DNA from: Alicyclobacillus tolerans
GTDB taxonomy: Bacteria > Bacillota > Bacilli > Alicyclobacillales > Alicyclobacillaceae
DNA length: 61,076 nt
Assembly (NCBI RefSeq): GCF_021739485.1
Contig: NZ_JAJFNK010000028.1
Coordinates: forward strand, 1 to 61,076
Direction of reading: 5' to 3'
The translations under genes and the position numbers were made by a program. Positions within the stretch are counted from its first letter, which is position 1. Each line of letters opens with the position of its first letter. The notes under the pieces were generated by a model. That model was not told the DNA's origin, did not search any database, and worked only from the letters and a program-made list of their open reading frames with translations. This document shows, one piece after another, positions 7,629-15,645 of the stretch.

Positions 7629-8147
7629 ATGGAAGTCGAACACCTTGATCCGAATGAATTGGAACGGTGGGAACGTATCGAAGGCATCATTTACGATATG
7701 TCACCAGCACCATCTCCAGAACACCAGCGCTTGTCACGGCAGCTTACGCTCGCAATCGGCTCTTATTTGAAGGGTAAGACGTGTGAGTTGTTCTATTCCC
7801 CGTTTGACGTGTATCTGAACGCTGACGAGAAAGGTGACTATGTGCAACCTGACCTTGCCGTCATATGTGACCCAAAAATGATAAGGGACAACGGGTGTTA
7901 CGGGGCACCAGACTGGATTGTGGAAATTCTTAGTCCGTCCACAGGTTTGAAGGACAAAACAACTAAGCTACGAGCGTACAAGTCCGCCGGGGTTCGTGAA
8001 TATTGGATTATCGATCCTGTTCATCAGTTCGTCGAAGTCCATGACCTATACAGCAACGTGTTCCCAACGGTTTACGGAAAAGACGAAACAGTCACGGTCG
8101 GGATATTCGAGGATTTACAGATAAACTTATACGACATATTCGAGTGA
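7629..8147 (+). CDS. Uma2 family (DUF820) PD-(D/E)XK nuclease-like protein
   Basis: About 172 residues covering the whole Uma2 domain. The restriction-endonuclease-like core is visible: VQPDLAVICD (first acidic motif), DWIVEILSPSTGLKDKTTKLRAY (Glu plus Lys motif) and GVREYWIID. The true substrate of this family is unknown. The start ATG at 7629 has a GGTGGGATTAGG stretch before it; an ATG 36 bases upstream is possible. The gene is the only content of the segment between two copies of the tRNA-Gly 3' end, with no integrase or toxin partner. Uma2 genes are often present in many copies per genome, which fits mobility by this route, though that is inference. Confidence 0.88.
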   Translation: MEVEHLDPNELERWERIEGIIYDMSPAPSPEHQRLSRQLTLAIGSYLKGKTCELFYSPFDVYLNADEKGDYVQPDLAVICDPKMIRDNGCYGAPDWIVEILSPSTGLKDKTTKLRAYKSAGVREYWIIDPVHQFVEVHDLYSNVFPTVYGKDETVTVGIFEDLQINLYDIFE

Positions 8148-8211
8148 CCTAGACTGCCCCTTTGGGCGGGATGTTCTATAAGCATCACTGACTTACAGGT
8201 ACCACGGATTA

Positions 8212-8239
8212 GGGTTCGATTCCCATCACCCGCTCCATA
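8212..8239 (+). repeat. attR-like copy of the tRNA-Gly 3' end
   Basis: Identical over 28 bases to 7507-7534. It lacks the tRNA 5' half, so it is not a functional tRNA. Confidence 0.88.
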
Positions 8240-8258
8240 AGCGCATGTAAATCCGATG

Positions 8259-8289
8259 GTCCACTACCCTGGTGTTCAGGTTAGTGGAC
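8259..8289 (+). terminator. hairpin after the displaced tRNA end
   Basis: An 8-bp perfect stem GTCCACTA/TAGTGGAC has a 15-base loop. It is followed by a pyrimidine-rich stretch but no T run. It may be the ancestral tRNA terminator. Confidence 0.45.
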
Positions 8290-8348
8290 TGTCGACTTCT
8301 ATTCGGGTAAATCCTAGAATTCAAAGCTTAGCATGGGAGTGAGCAGAG

Positions 8349-9338
8349 ATGGAGAAAACAACTTTGGGCCATTCTGGGATAGAAGCCAGTCGTATTGGGC
8401 TCGGAACTTGGGCCATTGGCGGCTGGAAGTGGGGTGGAACCGACGAACAAGAATCCATTCGGACGATTCTCCATGCGCTCAATCAGGGGATCACGTTGAT
8501 TGACACCGCCCCCGCATACGGTGCTGGCCGATCGGAAGAAATTGTCGGCAAGGCGCTGGCGGAGTACGGTCAACGTGACAAGGTGATCGTCGCAACTAAA
8601 GTGGGGCTGGAACTGCTTTCTGGAGGCGGAGTCCAAAGAAACGGGACGAGGGCTGAAATTTTTAAGCAGATCGACGATTCTCTGCGGCGTCTCGGCACGG
8701 ATTACGTGGATTTATATCAGGTACACTGGCCGGACCCTCTCGTCCCTGTCGAAGAAACGGCAGAAGCCATGTATCATCTTGTCCAATCGGGAAAAGTCCG
8801 AGCGATTGGCGTGAGCAACTTTACGCCGGATCAAATGCGCCAGTGGATGACGGCGGCACCTTTGCATACAGATCAACCGCCGTACAACCTTTTTGAGCGG
8901 GACATCGAACACGATGTCTTACCATTTTGCAGGGAGAATGGCATTGGAACTCTGATGTATGGTAGTTTGTGCCGAGGGTTGTTAACGGGCAAAGTCGATG
9001 AAATGCGAAAGTTTGAAGGCGATGACTTGCGCAAGACAGACCCGAAGTTCCAGCATCCTCGATTTGAACAGTACCTAAGCGCCGTTCGGCAGCTCGCGGA
9101 GATTGCGCAAAGCTATGGCAAGACCCTAACGGAGTTTGCGGTACGTTGGGTGCTTGACCAACCTGGAGCTTCGGTGGCTTTGTGGGGAGCTAGACACCCG
9201 GAACAGTTGGCGCCCGTCGGAGGAGTCGAGGGCTGGAACATCAGCTCGGAGGATATGACCCGTGTGAACGAAATTCTTCGGACAACCATTACCAATCCCG
9301 TAGGCCCAGAGTTTATGGCTCCGCCGTCGAGAACCTAA
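8349..9338 (+). CDS. aldo/keto reductase
   Basis: NADPH-dependent oxidoreductase of the AKR family, about 329 residues and single domain. The catalytic tetrad is present: Asp and Tyr in LIDTAPAYGAGRSEE, Lys in VIVATKVGLE and His in LYQVHWPDP. The cofactor-site segment GVSNFTPDQM is also there, and the C-terminal ASVALWGARHPEQL binds the NADP phosphate. The ribosome site GGGAGTGAG precedes ATG 8349. It is monocistronic and ends at a strong terminator. The substrate is unknown; general carbonyl detoxification is likely. A paralogue lies at 56812-57822. Confidence 0.93.
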   Translation: MEKTTLGHSGIEASRIGLGTWAIGGWKWGGTDEQESIRTILHALNQGITLIDTAPAYGAGRSEEIVGKALAEYGQRDKVIVATKVGLELLSGGGVQRNGTRAEIFKQIDDSLRRLGTDYVDLYQVHWPDPLVPVEETAEAMYHLVQSGKVRAIGVSNFTPDQMRQWMTAAPLHTDQPPYNLFERDIEHDVLPFCRENGIGTLMYGSLCRGLLTGKVDEMRKFEGDDLRKTDPKFQHPRFEQYLSAVRQLAEIAQSYGKTLTEFAVRWVLDQPGASVALWGARHPEQLAPVGGVEGWNISSEDMTRVNEILRTTITNPVGPEFMAPPSRT

Positions 9339-9378
9339 GGGATTCGCTTGCATTGGGTGCTCCCAATAAACTTCACGC

Positions 9379-9415
9379 AAAACCGTCTTAGACTGACAGA
9401 ATCTAAGACGGTTTT
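9379..9415 (+). terminator. terminator after the aldo/keto reductase
   Basis: A perfect 14-bp stem (9379-9392 with 9402-9415) whose right arm ends in TTTT. It shares CCGTCTTAGACTGACA with the terminator after tRNA-Gly(UCC), so the two probably share an origin. Confidence 0.85.
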
Positions 9416-9501
9416 GCTCCAGCTTTACAATAAAGATAGCGAAACGTTGTGGACAAGCTCGATGAGGTCAATGATACAATGAGTCCATCGGAGGGGAGCA
9501 T

Positions 9502-10080
9502 ATGAGCGAACTTACACGGGCTTACCTGGATGAATCGCTGCAAAACCTTGATGATACGTTTAGCCAGCGACTGGACGACTCCCTGCAAAAGTTGGATGAG
9601 AAGTTTCAACGCAGGCTGGACGCTTCTCTGCAAAAGTTGGATGAGAAGTTTCAACGCAGGCTGGACGTTTCCTTGCAAAAGTTGGATGAGAAGTTTGAAC
9701 GCAGACTGGACGACTCCCTGCAAAAGTTGGATGAGAAGTTTGAACGCAGGCTGGACGAGTCCCTGCAAAGGTTGGATGAGAAGTTTGAACGCAGGCTGGA
9801 CGACTCCCTGCAAAAGTTGGATGAGAAGTTCAACCACCGGTTTGAACTGCAACGTCAAAGTTTTGAGACAATGTTAACAAACTTCGGTAAAATGATCGTC
9901 GATGTTTTGGATAGAAGGACGTTCGATCTGGATCGCCGAATGGAGGCGGGCTTTACAGAACTTCGCATGGATATGGGGGATGTGAAACAACGGCTCGACA
10001 AACTGCAAACGGATATGGACATGGCAAAGATAAGGATCTACGACATCGAAAGTGAACTGAGAAGTATGAGAAAGGTCTAG
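9502..10080 (+). CDS. coiled-coil protein with 15-residue tandem repeats
   Basis: A 192-residue, highly charged protein with no signal peptide or membrane segment. Residues about 24-113 are six copies of a 15-residue unit of the type LDDSLQKLDEKFQRR, encoded by six 45-bp DNA repeats, with a degenerate copy before them. Leu and Phe recur in a helical pattern, so a long coiled coil is predicted. The C-terminal part (DMGDVKQRLDKLQTDM...) continues as a normal heptad coil. The start ATG 9502 follows CGGAGGGG. Function unknown; a scaffold or length-variable spacer is plausible. The near-identity of the DNA repeats implies recent expansion. Confidence 0.8.
   Translation: MSELTRAYLDESLQNLDDTFSQRLDDSLQKLDEKFQRRLDASLQKLDEKFQRRLDVSLQKLDEKFERRLDDSLQKLDEKFERRLDESLQRLDEKFERRLDDSLQKLDEKFNHRFELQRQSFETMLTNFGKMIVDVLDRRTFDLDRRMEAGFTELRMDMGDVKQRLDKLQTDMDMAKIRIYDIESELRSMRKV
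9571..9840 (+). repeat. six 45-bp tandem repeats in the coiled-coil gene
   Basis: Units begin at 9571, 9616, 9661, 9706, 9751 and 9796 with CTGGACG. They differ by a few bases (TTTCAAC versus TTTGAAC). The period is a multiple of three, so copy-number change keeps the frame. Confidence 0.95.
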
Positions 10081-10594
10081 CAAGGAGCGCCTGCCTCTTT
10101 CATTGTGACTAGAACGAAGCCTTTCGTATCCACTACACCTCTGGCAATATGCCCTGCTTTTAATTCCCAAGATGAAAGTAAAAGAAAAGGCTCATGCGTA
10201 TACACAAGCGCCACCCCGTTCGTCGAGGTCCATTTCCCGCACCTGGGAATTCAGTCCAATCGGGGATACAGCACGTGCCGCTGGATGAACAATTGGCCGG
10301 CGGTTTCCTGAATAAACCGCTCGTCGTGCTGTCTTGTCCTTTTGGCGCTGTGAGAGTTGGCGCTAATGAGAGTTGGCGCTGTGAGAAGGGTATCCGTCTT
10401 TTTTTACTTGAGGTATCCTTTTGTCGAGGTAAACTATAGAGGGATGCGCTAACGATGAGCGGACTCGGGCGGAGACAAACGGTCGTCAGCAGCCAGACCG
10501 CAGGCACGAAGCACCGAACATGGAAATTTGCCTGCTGCCAGTAACAAGAATTCTCATGTTGGGCCGCCATTACGACTTGAAAGGCGTGTGTGCG
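10081..10594. other. intergenic region before carbonic anhydrase
   Basis: About 510 bases without a gene I can support. A plus-strand frame at 10194-10439 and a minus frame at 10160-10570 are open, but neither has a ribosome site nor family resemblance. Short direct repeats with TTGGCGCT occur at 10342-10380. Confidence 0.4.
10342..10380 (+). repeat. short direct repeats TTGGCGCT
   Basis: TTGGCGCT occurs at 10342, 10357 and 10373, separated by TGTGAGAG or AATGAGAG, giving 15-16 bp spacing. This is about one and a half helical turns. Function is unclear. Confidence 0.6.
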
Positions 10595-11161
10595 ATGAAC
10601 CGTTTAGAGGAGATTTTGGTTTTCAACCGAAAATTCGTCGAAAATCGAGAATATGAGCAGTACCGGACCTCCAAATTTCCAAACAAGAAGCTCGTCGTTT
10701 TGTCGTGCATGGACACTCGGTTGAGCGATTTATTGCCTCGGGCCATGAACCTGAACAACGGGGACGCGAAGTTTATCAAAAACGCCGGGGCGGTGGTTTC
10801 TCACCCGTTTGGCAGCATTATGCGCAGCATCTTGGTTGCGGTCTACGACCTCGGGGCGGACGAGGTTTGCGTCATCGGCCACTACGGCTGCGGTATGAAC
10901 AGCATCAATCCCGAGGAGACCATCAAAAAAATCACGGACAGTGGCATTTCTGCGGACGTGATTGACACCTTGCAGTTCGCGGGGGTGGATTTGAATCAGT
11001 GGCTGCAGCGCATTGAGTCGATTCCAGAGAGCGTGCGACAGAGCGTCGAGATGATCAAAACGCACCCTTTGCTGCCGAAGTCACTGAAGGTCCACGGTCT
11101 TGTGATTGACCCGGAAACAGGGAAGCTCGACCTGGTCGTCAACGGTTACGAAGAGCAATAA
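10595..11161 (+). CDS. beta-class carbonic anhydrase
   Basis: Interconverts carbon dioxide and bicarbonate. Zinc ligands and the catalytic dyad are present: SCMDTRLSDLL (Cys plus the Asp-Arg dyad, near residue 34) and VIGHYGCGM (His and Cys, near residue 95). The GDAKFIKNAGAVV strand between them is typical. At 188 residues it matches the short cytoplasmic type. The start ATG 10595 (MNRLEEIL) has AAAGGCG upstream; an earlier in-frame start at 10520 is less likely. It is monocistronic with its own terminator. Confidence 0.93.
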   Translation: MNRLEEILVFNRKFVENREYEQYRTSKFPNKKLVVLSCMDTRLSDLLPRAMNLNNGDAKFIKNAGAVVSHPFGSIMRSILVAVYDLGADEVCVIGHYGCGMNSINPEETIKKITDSGISADVIDTLQFAGVDLNQWLQRIESIPESVRQSVEMIKTHPLLPKSLKVHGLVIDPETGKLDLVVNGYEEQ

Positions 11162-11196
11162 ATTGGCACTCGCACAGGCCTGATAAATAGAACCCA

Positions 11197-11241
11197 AAAA
11201 GCTCCGCAGTGCGCATGTTCCGACAGCACCGCGGAGCTTTT
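11197..11241 (+). terminator. terminator between carbonic anhydrase and GNAT genes
   Basis: A perfect 11-bp stem (11197-11207 with 11231-11241) has A and T runs at its ends, so it can serve the convergent genes on both strands. Confidence 0.82.
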
Positions 11242-11246
11242 GCGTC

Positions 11247-11813
11247 TTAAGCTTGGAGCAGGGAGAGGACTTTTTGCGGGTCGGCAGGAAGACCATCATA
11301 GTAGTCTTTGGCATTGTGATTGTGTACTTGTCTGCATACGCGTGCCATCATGTTCATCACGGTCTGGTCTGCCAACTTTCCGTTCGGGGACCAGTACAGA
11401 ATATCTAATTCAAATGGAGCCCCTGCTTTGTCCTTGCGTCGGTATCGGATTGAAGGCGAACCTACGAAGCCATGGCGCTTGTAAAAATTGCGCCGCAGGA
11501 CGGTATCCGGGTTTGCCAGATCGGGCTTTTCGACTTCGAGAACGATGGGAATTCCGTGGGACTTGAGCTGTTCAATCACCCTGGAACCGATCCCGTTGCC
11601 GCGCGTTTGTGCACTGACCAGCAGGTAATCGACGAAGAGAAAGTCGTGGAACTGAGCGTAGAGGACGAGGTAGTCGGGGGTTTCTGTTTTCTGGTAATAC
11701 GGCAGGTTTTCAATGAGATCGCGCAGGTGCTGTGGGTGTTTCATCTCTTGGGCCGGGAAATAGTCGTTCAGGCGACGGTAGTACTTGGGCATTTCTTGAA
11801 CGGCATTTATCAT
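11247..11813 (-). CDS. GNAT family N-acetyltransferase
   Basis: Acetyl-CoA-dependent acyltransferase of about 188 residues. The acetyl-CoA loop is VSAQTRGNGIGSRVIEQL (R-G-x-G-I-G pattern), followed by the beta-strand PIVLEVEKPD and the terminal RRNFYKRHGFVGSPSIRY. All fit the GNAT fold. The substrate is unknown. Two starts are possible: ATG 11825 lies only 1 base after AAGGAGG, while ATG 11813 (MINAVQEM) lies 13 bases after it, so I prefer the latter with reserve. It is convergent with the carbonic anhydrase gene and shares its terminator. Confidence 0.87.
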   Translation of the reverse strand: MINAVQEMPKYYRRLNDYFPAQEMKHPQHLRDLIENLPYYQKTETPDYLVLYAQFHDFLFVDYLLVSAQTRGNGIGSRVIEQLKSHGIPIVLEVEKPDLANPDTVLRRNFYKRHGFVGSPSIRYRRKDKAGAPFELDILYWSPNGKLADQTVMNMMARVCRQVHNHNAKDYYDGLPADPQKVLSLLQA

Positions 11814-11825
11814 ATGACTGCACAT

Positions 11826-12238
11826 TCCTCCTTGTGAACCCCTTGATCTACGTCCAATCTCGGGTTCCTTTGTATTTTAACAAAGGGCATCCTGCCGTTG
11901 CTTGCGGCTCAGGTGTTCTGTGCCTAGGTCAGTGTGCCTCAGAACAGTTCTCGTGCCGTCTCCGTCTATGAACGGCACGATGCTCAACTTTTGACGACAC
12001 TGGCTCTCGATTTGAGCCGTTTTTGATGGGGCGTGTATTTTTGGCAGGCTCTTGCATTGGGTTTCTAGGGGTATAAAAGCCTTTTAGACGTGGGATCCCT
12101 AGGAAAGTAGGTTTATAGCATAGGGGGCTCTTGAGCAAAAATGGAAAACGTGTGGAAATCAGAGGATGTTCGTGAAGGATGAGCATCAAGAGCATCAAGA
12201 AGCAATTGACTCCGGCATGGCGGGGGGAAGGGTAAGGG
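11826..12238. other. intergenic region with several small inverted repeats
   Basis: Nothing coding is supported here. Visible elements are a 9-bp stem TCGTGCCGT/ACGGCACGA at 11951-11980 and a short GGCTC/GAGCC stem with GTTTTTG at 12002-12023 (possible weak terminator). Confidence 0.4.
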
Positions 12239-12859
12239 TTGACTGACAAGAAATATGCCCTGTTGAGCATCCTGATCGGCTTTGTTTTCGCTCAGGGAAC
12301 CGCACTCTATGGGGTTTACGCATCCGCACAAACCGCGCCGCCAGCACAAGCATCGTCACTGTCCATGGGAACTCCGTTCGCGAAAGTACCGTCCACAAAA
12401 GCATCGTCAACGAACGACAGCGACACCGCACAAATACCGAAAAACGTCCTAAATGCAGTCATGAACGCGACGAGTGAAAAGAGCAATCCGGACATCCACT
12501 TCTCGCCATTCCCCTTGCAGATTACGGTGCCGGATGGGCATGGAGGGACGTTAACGGCGGTGGGCGGTACTCGCTTTCCGACTGCTGACGGCCTGGGACA
12601 AGTGGTCTTTTTCTTTCACAACGGGGAAATTGCCGACCTAAGCTCTGACAAAGAAGCGATCTCCGTGTTGTCCATCAAGCCAGCTGGAACGGGGTCTTTC
12701 GCGATTACCTATGCCAACTATCGGCCGACAGACCCGATGGTCCACCCGACGCTTCCGCCGCAGACCATCACCTACACTTGGAACGGAAACCGCATGGTCC
12801 CGTCGGCACACCTGGATTCTGGGGCCACGAACGGGATTGAGGTGGTGCATACGTGGTAA
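12239..12859 (+). CDS. secreted protein of unknown function, LppP/LprE-like
   Basis: About 206 residues with an N-terminal hydrophobic segment (residues 8-30, signal peptide or anchor), then a Ser/Thr/Ala-rich linker to about residue 65. One globular domain ends TNGIEVVHTW. The segment GLGQVVFFFHNGEIADLSSDKEAISVLSIKPAGTGSF followed by ITYANY resembles the LppP/LprE lipoprotein domain, a family of unknown role, but no lipobox is present. The TTG start at 12239 follows GGGGGAAGGGTAAGG. It stands alone upstream of the P450 gene. The family link is a weak recognition. Confidence 0.6.
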   Translation: MTDKKYALLSILIGFVFAQGTALYGVYASAQTAPPAQASSLSMGTPFAKVPSTKASSTNDSDTAQIPKNVLNAVMNATSEKSNPDIHFSPFPLQITVPDGHGGTLTAVGGTRFPTADGLGQVVFFFHNGEIADLSSDKEAISVLSIKPAGTGSFAITYANYRPTDPMVHPTLPPQTITYTWNGNRMVPSAHLDSGATNGIEVVHTW

Positions 12860-12953
12860 CGTGGTTCCGTAACGTGCTTCCACTCATAAGCTGGACTCAT
12901 TAATCAAGCTGAACCCCACTCGCAGATGAACCCCACGGATGGAGGAAACACAC

Positions 12954-14165
12954 ATGTCCCAGACGGCCGGAGGTATTCCGGGAGTCATGGTCCCGGTCAC
13001 AGAATTGGTGACCCCGCAAGCGCGTTTGAATCCTTTTGAGTGGTACGAAGACATGCGCCGCCACAGTCCCGTTCGGTATGACGAGGCGCGGCAGAGTTGG
13101 GATGTGTTTCTCTATGAAGACGTGGACAAGATCCTTCGCGATCACGTTACATTCTCCTCGGTGCGTCCCAAGTTCGGGCCCAACCTGTTGGGCAGTGTGC
13201 TGAGTTCGGACCCTCCAAAACACTCTCAACTGAGGAATATTGTCAGTCAAGCCTTTACACCGAGGACGGTCCAGGAGATGGAGCCACGCATTCAATCCAT
13301 CTGCGACAACTTGCTGGACGACGTGGCTGCACAGGGCACCATGGACTTAGTGCGCGACTTTTCTTATCCTTTGCCAGTCATCGTGATCGCAGAAATGCTC
13401 GGGGTGCCCAGTTCAGACCATCACTTGTTCAAGAAGTGGTCGGATGTCATCGCCAAGGGTGCATCCGAGAACAGCATGAGCGCCATTCAGTCGTTGCTCG
13501 CTGAAAAAGCAGAGACAAAACGCCAACTCGACGACTACTTCTCGAACATTCTTGCGGAGCGCAAGGTTCATCCAGGAGATGACTTAATCACCAAGTTGGT
13601 TCAGGCTGAGGTGGACGGAGAGAGACTTTCTCAGGATGAACTGTTGGAGTTTTGTATTTTGCTGCTCGCCGCGGGGAACGAAACCACGACAAACCTGATT
13701 ACGAATGCCATCCGTAGCTTCGTGGAGGAACGAGACTTGCAAGAGAAGTTGCGCAAGACCCCAGAAGCCATCGACACGGCGACCGAGGAAGTCCTGCGCT
13801 TTTATTCGCCCATTCAGGCCACCAACCGCTATGCCACGGCCGATGTGGACCTGAGGGGCAATGCGATCCGAGCCGGACAACAGGTTGTGATTTGGATGGG
13901 TTCAGCTAACCGGGATGAAGCGCAGTTCCCGAACGCTGCTGAGTTTGTGGCGGACCGCAGTCCAAACAAGCACATCGCGTTCGGGCACGGCATCCACTTT
14001 TGTCTCGGGGCCCCCCTGGCCAGATTGGAGGCTCATGTGGCACTTCCCACTTTATTGCGGAGACTCCAGCGGATGGAACTGGTGCCCGGGTCGTCGTTGA
14101 AGCCCATCCCGAGTTCCCTGGTGTATGGCGTTTCCGAGCTGCACATCCAATTTGCCGCTGTGTGA
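12954..14165 (+). CDS. cytochrome P450
   Basis: Soluble bacterial-type P450, about 403 residues with no membrane anchor. The heme-binding loop FGHGIHFCLGAPLAR carries the axial Cys near residue 350. The I-helix oxygen-activation motif AAGNETTT and the K-helix ETEE-type ExxR (TEEVLRFYSP) are present. It is closest in general pattern to class I CYP107-like monooxygenases, which need separate ferredoxin and reductase; neither is encoded nearby. The start ATG 12954 has GGAGG 8 bases upstream. Substrate unknown. Confidence 0.93.
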   Translation: MSQTAGGIPGVMVPVTELVTPQARLNPFEWYEDMRRHSPVRYDEARQSWDVFLYEDVDKILRDHVTFSSVRPKFGPNLLGSVLSSDPPKHSQLRNIVSQAFTPRTVQEMEPRIQSICDNLLDDVAAQGTMDLVRDFSYPLPVIVIAEMLGVPSSDHHLFKKWSDVIAKGASENSMSAIQSLLAEKAETKRQLDDYFSNILAERKVHPGDDLITKLVQAEVDGERLSQDELLEFCILLLAAGNETTTNLITNAIRSFVEERDLQEKLRKTPEAIDTATEEVLRFYSPIQATNRYATADVDLRGNAIRAGQQVVIWMGSANRDEAQFPNAAEFVADRSPNKHIAFGHGIHFCLGAPLARLEAHVALPTLLRRLQRMELVPGSSLKPIPSSLVYGVSELHIQFAAV

Positions 14166-14220
14166 TTTTGGCTCTCCGTTCTATGGCTCCATGGTGATGC
14201 GTTCACGGCTGCGGCAACAG

Positions 14221-15645
14221 CTACGGCTTCATGGACGAAGCCAGTACCAGCGCATTGTAAATACTTTGGGAGTTACTTGGATTGCTCTGACTCGGGTGGG
14301 TAGAAACGCTGTACTCTGTTTTGCCTTCAATAAAACTGACGGTGGTATTGGGCGCGCCGGAAGCTGCTGAGCCATCGGAGATGTTTCGCACCCACACGAC
14401 GCCAGGAGTTGGCGGAAGATAGACCGAGTTTAAGGTTTGAACGATCTCTTTGGCTTCGGACACATTTTGCTGAGCGCTGCCTCCGCGTACGACCAGCAAC
14501 CAGTCTCCTTCGTGCCATATAACGGTGTGCCACTGATCGCTGTAGGTGGTTCCGTACAGGTTTCCTCCTAAGCCTACGGTGCCGGCTTGCAATGACGCCG
14601 TGGGTAGAGATTGATTGGCGTGGTACATCAATTGGGTTTGTGCCTGTTGCTCAGTTTGAAACTGTACGCCCTGCACAGCGGCAAGCAGTGGGCTGTTCGT
14701 TTGATAGATCGCTTGTGAGTTGACTGGGTATGGCTTCTCAGTCTGGAAAATTTGAAGGTTGTACGTGAACGATTTCGCCGCTGCTGTCATGGAATAGCTG
14801 GGATACTTGGCAGCAGTGGTGCTCAATTGCTGAGGCAGCCACGTCGGCAGCCAGATTGGGAGATTTGCACCCACGGATTTGATTGCGTTCCGGGCTTGCG
14901 CCACAGGCGCCGGGCTGCCCGCTGTCACGTCCATGGCGTTGAAGTATCTCTGTACAGCTTGGGATTGGGCGCCTGGGTAAGAAGCGCCAAAGGAAATCAA
15001 CAGCGGCGAATTGTAGTGTTGAATCGCAAGATTTGTCCGGAAATCGCCGCTTGCGGAGACAGAGACTTGGGCCTGTGCAATCTGCGTCCCATCACTCAGA
15101 CGCGCCCAGACGGTCACAGGTCCCGGTTGCACTCCGTTCAGTCCGCTCAGCCGACCACTTACGGCCACCGTGTTTTGAGCCCAAACTACCGGATTAAATA
15201 GAACTAAGCGAGGAACGCTGACTGCGGCCGGTGAACTGCCGGAAGCATTGGAACTGGCATTGGAACTGGCATTGGAACTGGCATTGGAACTGGCATTGGA
15301 ACTGGCATTGGAACTGGCATTGGAACTGGCTCCTGCCGCCGCTGTTGCAGAGTTGTTCGCCGCAGCGGGGCTTGGAGCTGCATTTGCGGTGGTGTTGGGC
15401 GCAGCGGGAGGACTGGGAGCTGGGGTGTGACTGCTGCAGCCGGTCAAGACAACCGGTACAAGCAGTGCCGTCCCGACGGCCCATGACCACTTTGAAACAG
15501 GCTTGCGAGTGCCAGAGACCGCTTTGACTGGCCCCGACGCAACTGCGCAATGCTGGCTTTTTAGGGCGTTATGTCTTGCTGCGCCACCCCGGAAGCGACC
15601 CCAGAATGGCACGCGAAATTTTTTCGTGTTGGACTTCCTTTTCAT
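14221..15645 (-). CDS. lipoprotein with Asn-Ala-Ser-Ser repeats
   Basis: About 474 residues. The start ATG 15645 has AGGAGGAG 8 bases upstream, so the unusually long basic N-terminal tail before the signal (lipobox LTGC near residue 70) appears genuine; an internal start near VSKWSWAVG would give a normal lipoprotein. After the Cys comes an Ala/Pro/Asn-rich linker with about seven tandem NASS units. An Ig-like beta domain (about 145-250, VAVSGRLSGLNGVQPGPVTVWARL) and a C-terminal alpha/beta part with WHTVIWHEGDWLLVVRGG follow. Surface-exposed and of unknown function. Confidence 0.72.
   Translation of the reverse strand: MKRKSNTKKFRVPFWGRFRGGAARHNALKSQHCAVASGPVKAVSGTRKPVSKWSWAVGTALLVPVVLTGCSSHTPAPSPPAAPNTTANAAPSPAAANNSATAAAGASSNASSNASSNASSNASSNASSNASSNASGSSPAAVSVPRLVLFNPVVWAQNTVAVSGRLSGLNGVQPGPVTVWARLSDGTQIAQAQVSVSASGDFRTNLAIQHYNSPLLISFGASYPGAQSQAVQRYFNAMDVTAGSPAPVAQARNAIKSVGANLPIWLPTWLPQQLSTTAAKYPSYSMTAAAKSFTYNLQIFQTEKPYPVNSQAIYQTNSPLLAAVQGVQFQTEQQAQTQLMYHANQSLPTASLQAGTVGLGGNLYGTTYSDQWHTVIWHEGDWLLVVRGGSAQQNVSEAKEIVQTLNSVYLPPTPGVVWVRNISDGSAASGAPNTTVSFIEGKTEYSVSTHPSQSNPSNSQSIYNALVLASSMKP
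15256..15327 (-). repeat. 12-bp tandem repeats coding NASS
   Basis: Six identical 12-bp units (plus-strand GGCATTGGAACT) with a degenerate copy at each side encode a Ser/Asn/Ala linker. The exact identity suggests slippage-prone length variation. Confidence 0.93.

Larger units (their letters stand above)
7535..8239. mobile_element. candidate minimal Uma2 cassette integrated at tRNA-Gly
   Basis: The segment between the two 28-bp tRNA-end repeats is 705 bp in period. It carries one terminator, one Uma2 gene and the displaced tRNA 3' end. A second hairpin at 8259-8289 beyond the right repeat could be the terminator that originally served the tRNA, as expected if the element restored the tRNA end and pushed the old end rightwards. 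No recombinase gene is inside. The cassette reading is inference; the repeats are seen directly. Confidence 0.55.

Noticed and set aside
9403..9877. Alternative-frame ORFs with Leu/Gln or Trp/Met repeats
   Set aside because: They are shadows of the 45-bp repeats; only the plus frame at 9502 has a ribosome site and a coiled-coil pattern.
10160..10570. 136-aa minus ORF and 81-aa plus ORF before the carbonic anhydrase
   Set aside because: No ribosome site, no family resemblance and poor composition; both are likely chance frames.
15231..15527. Plus-strand ORFs with Trp-Asn or Leu-Glu repeats
   Set aside because: They are antisense frames of the 12-bp NASS repeats in the lipoprotein gene.
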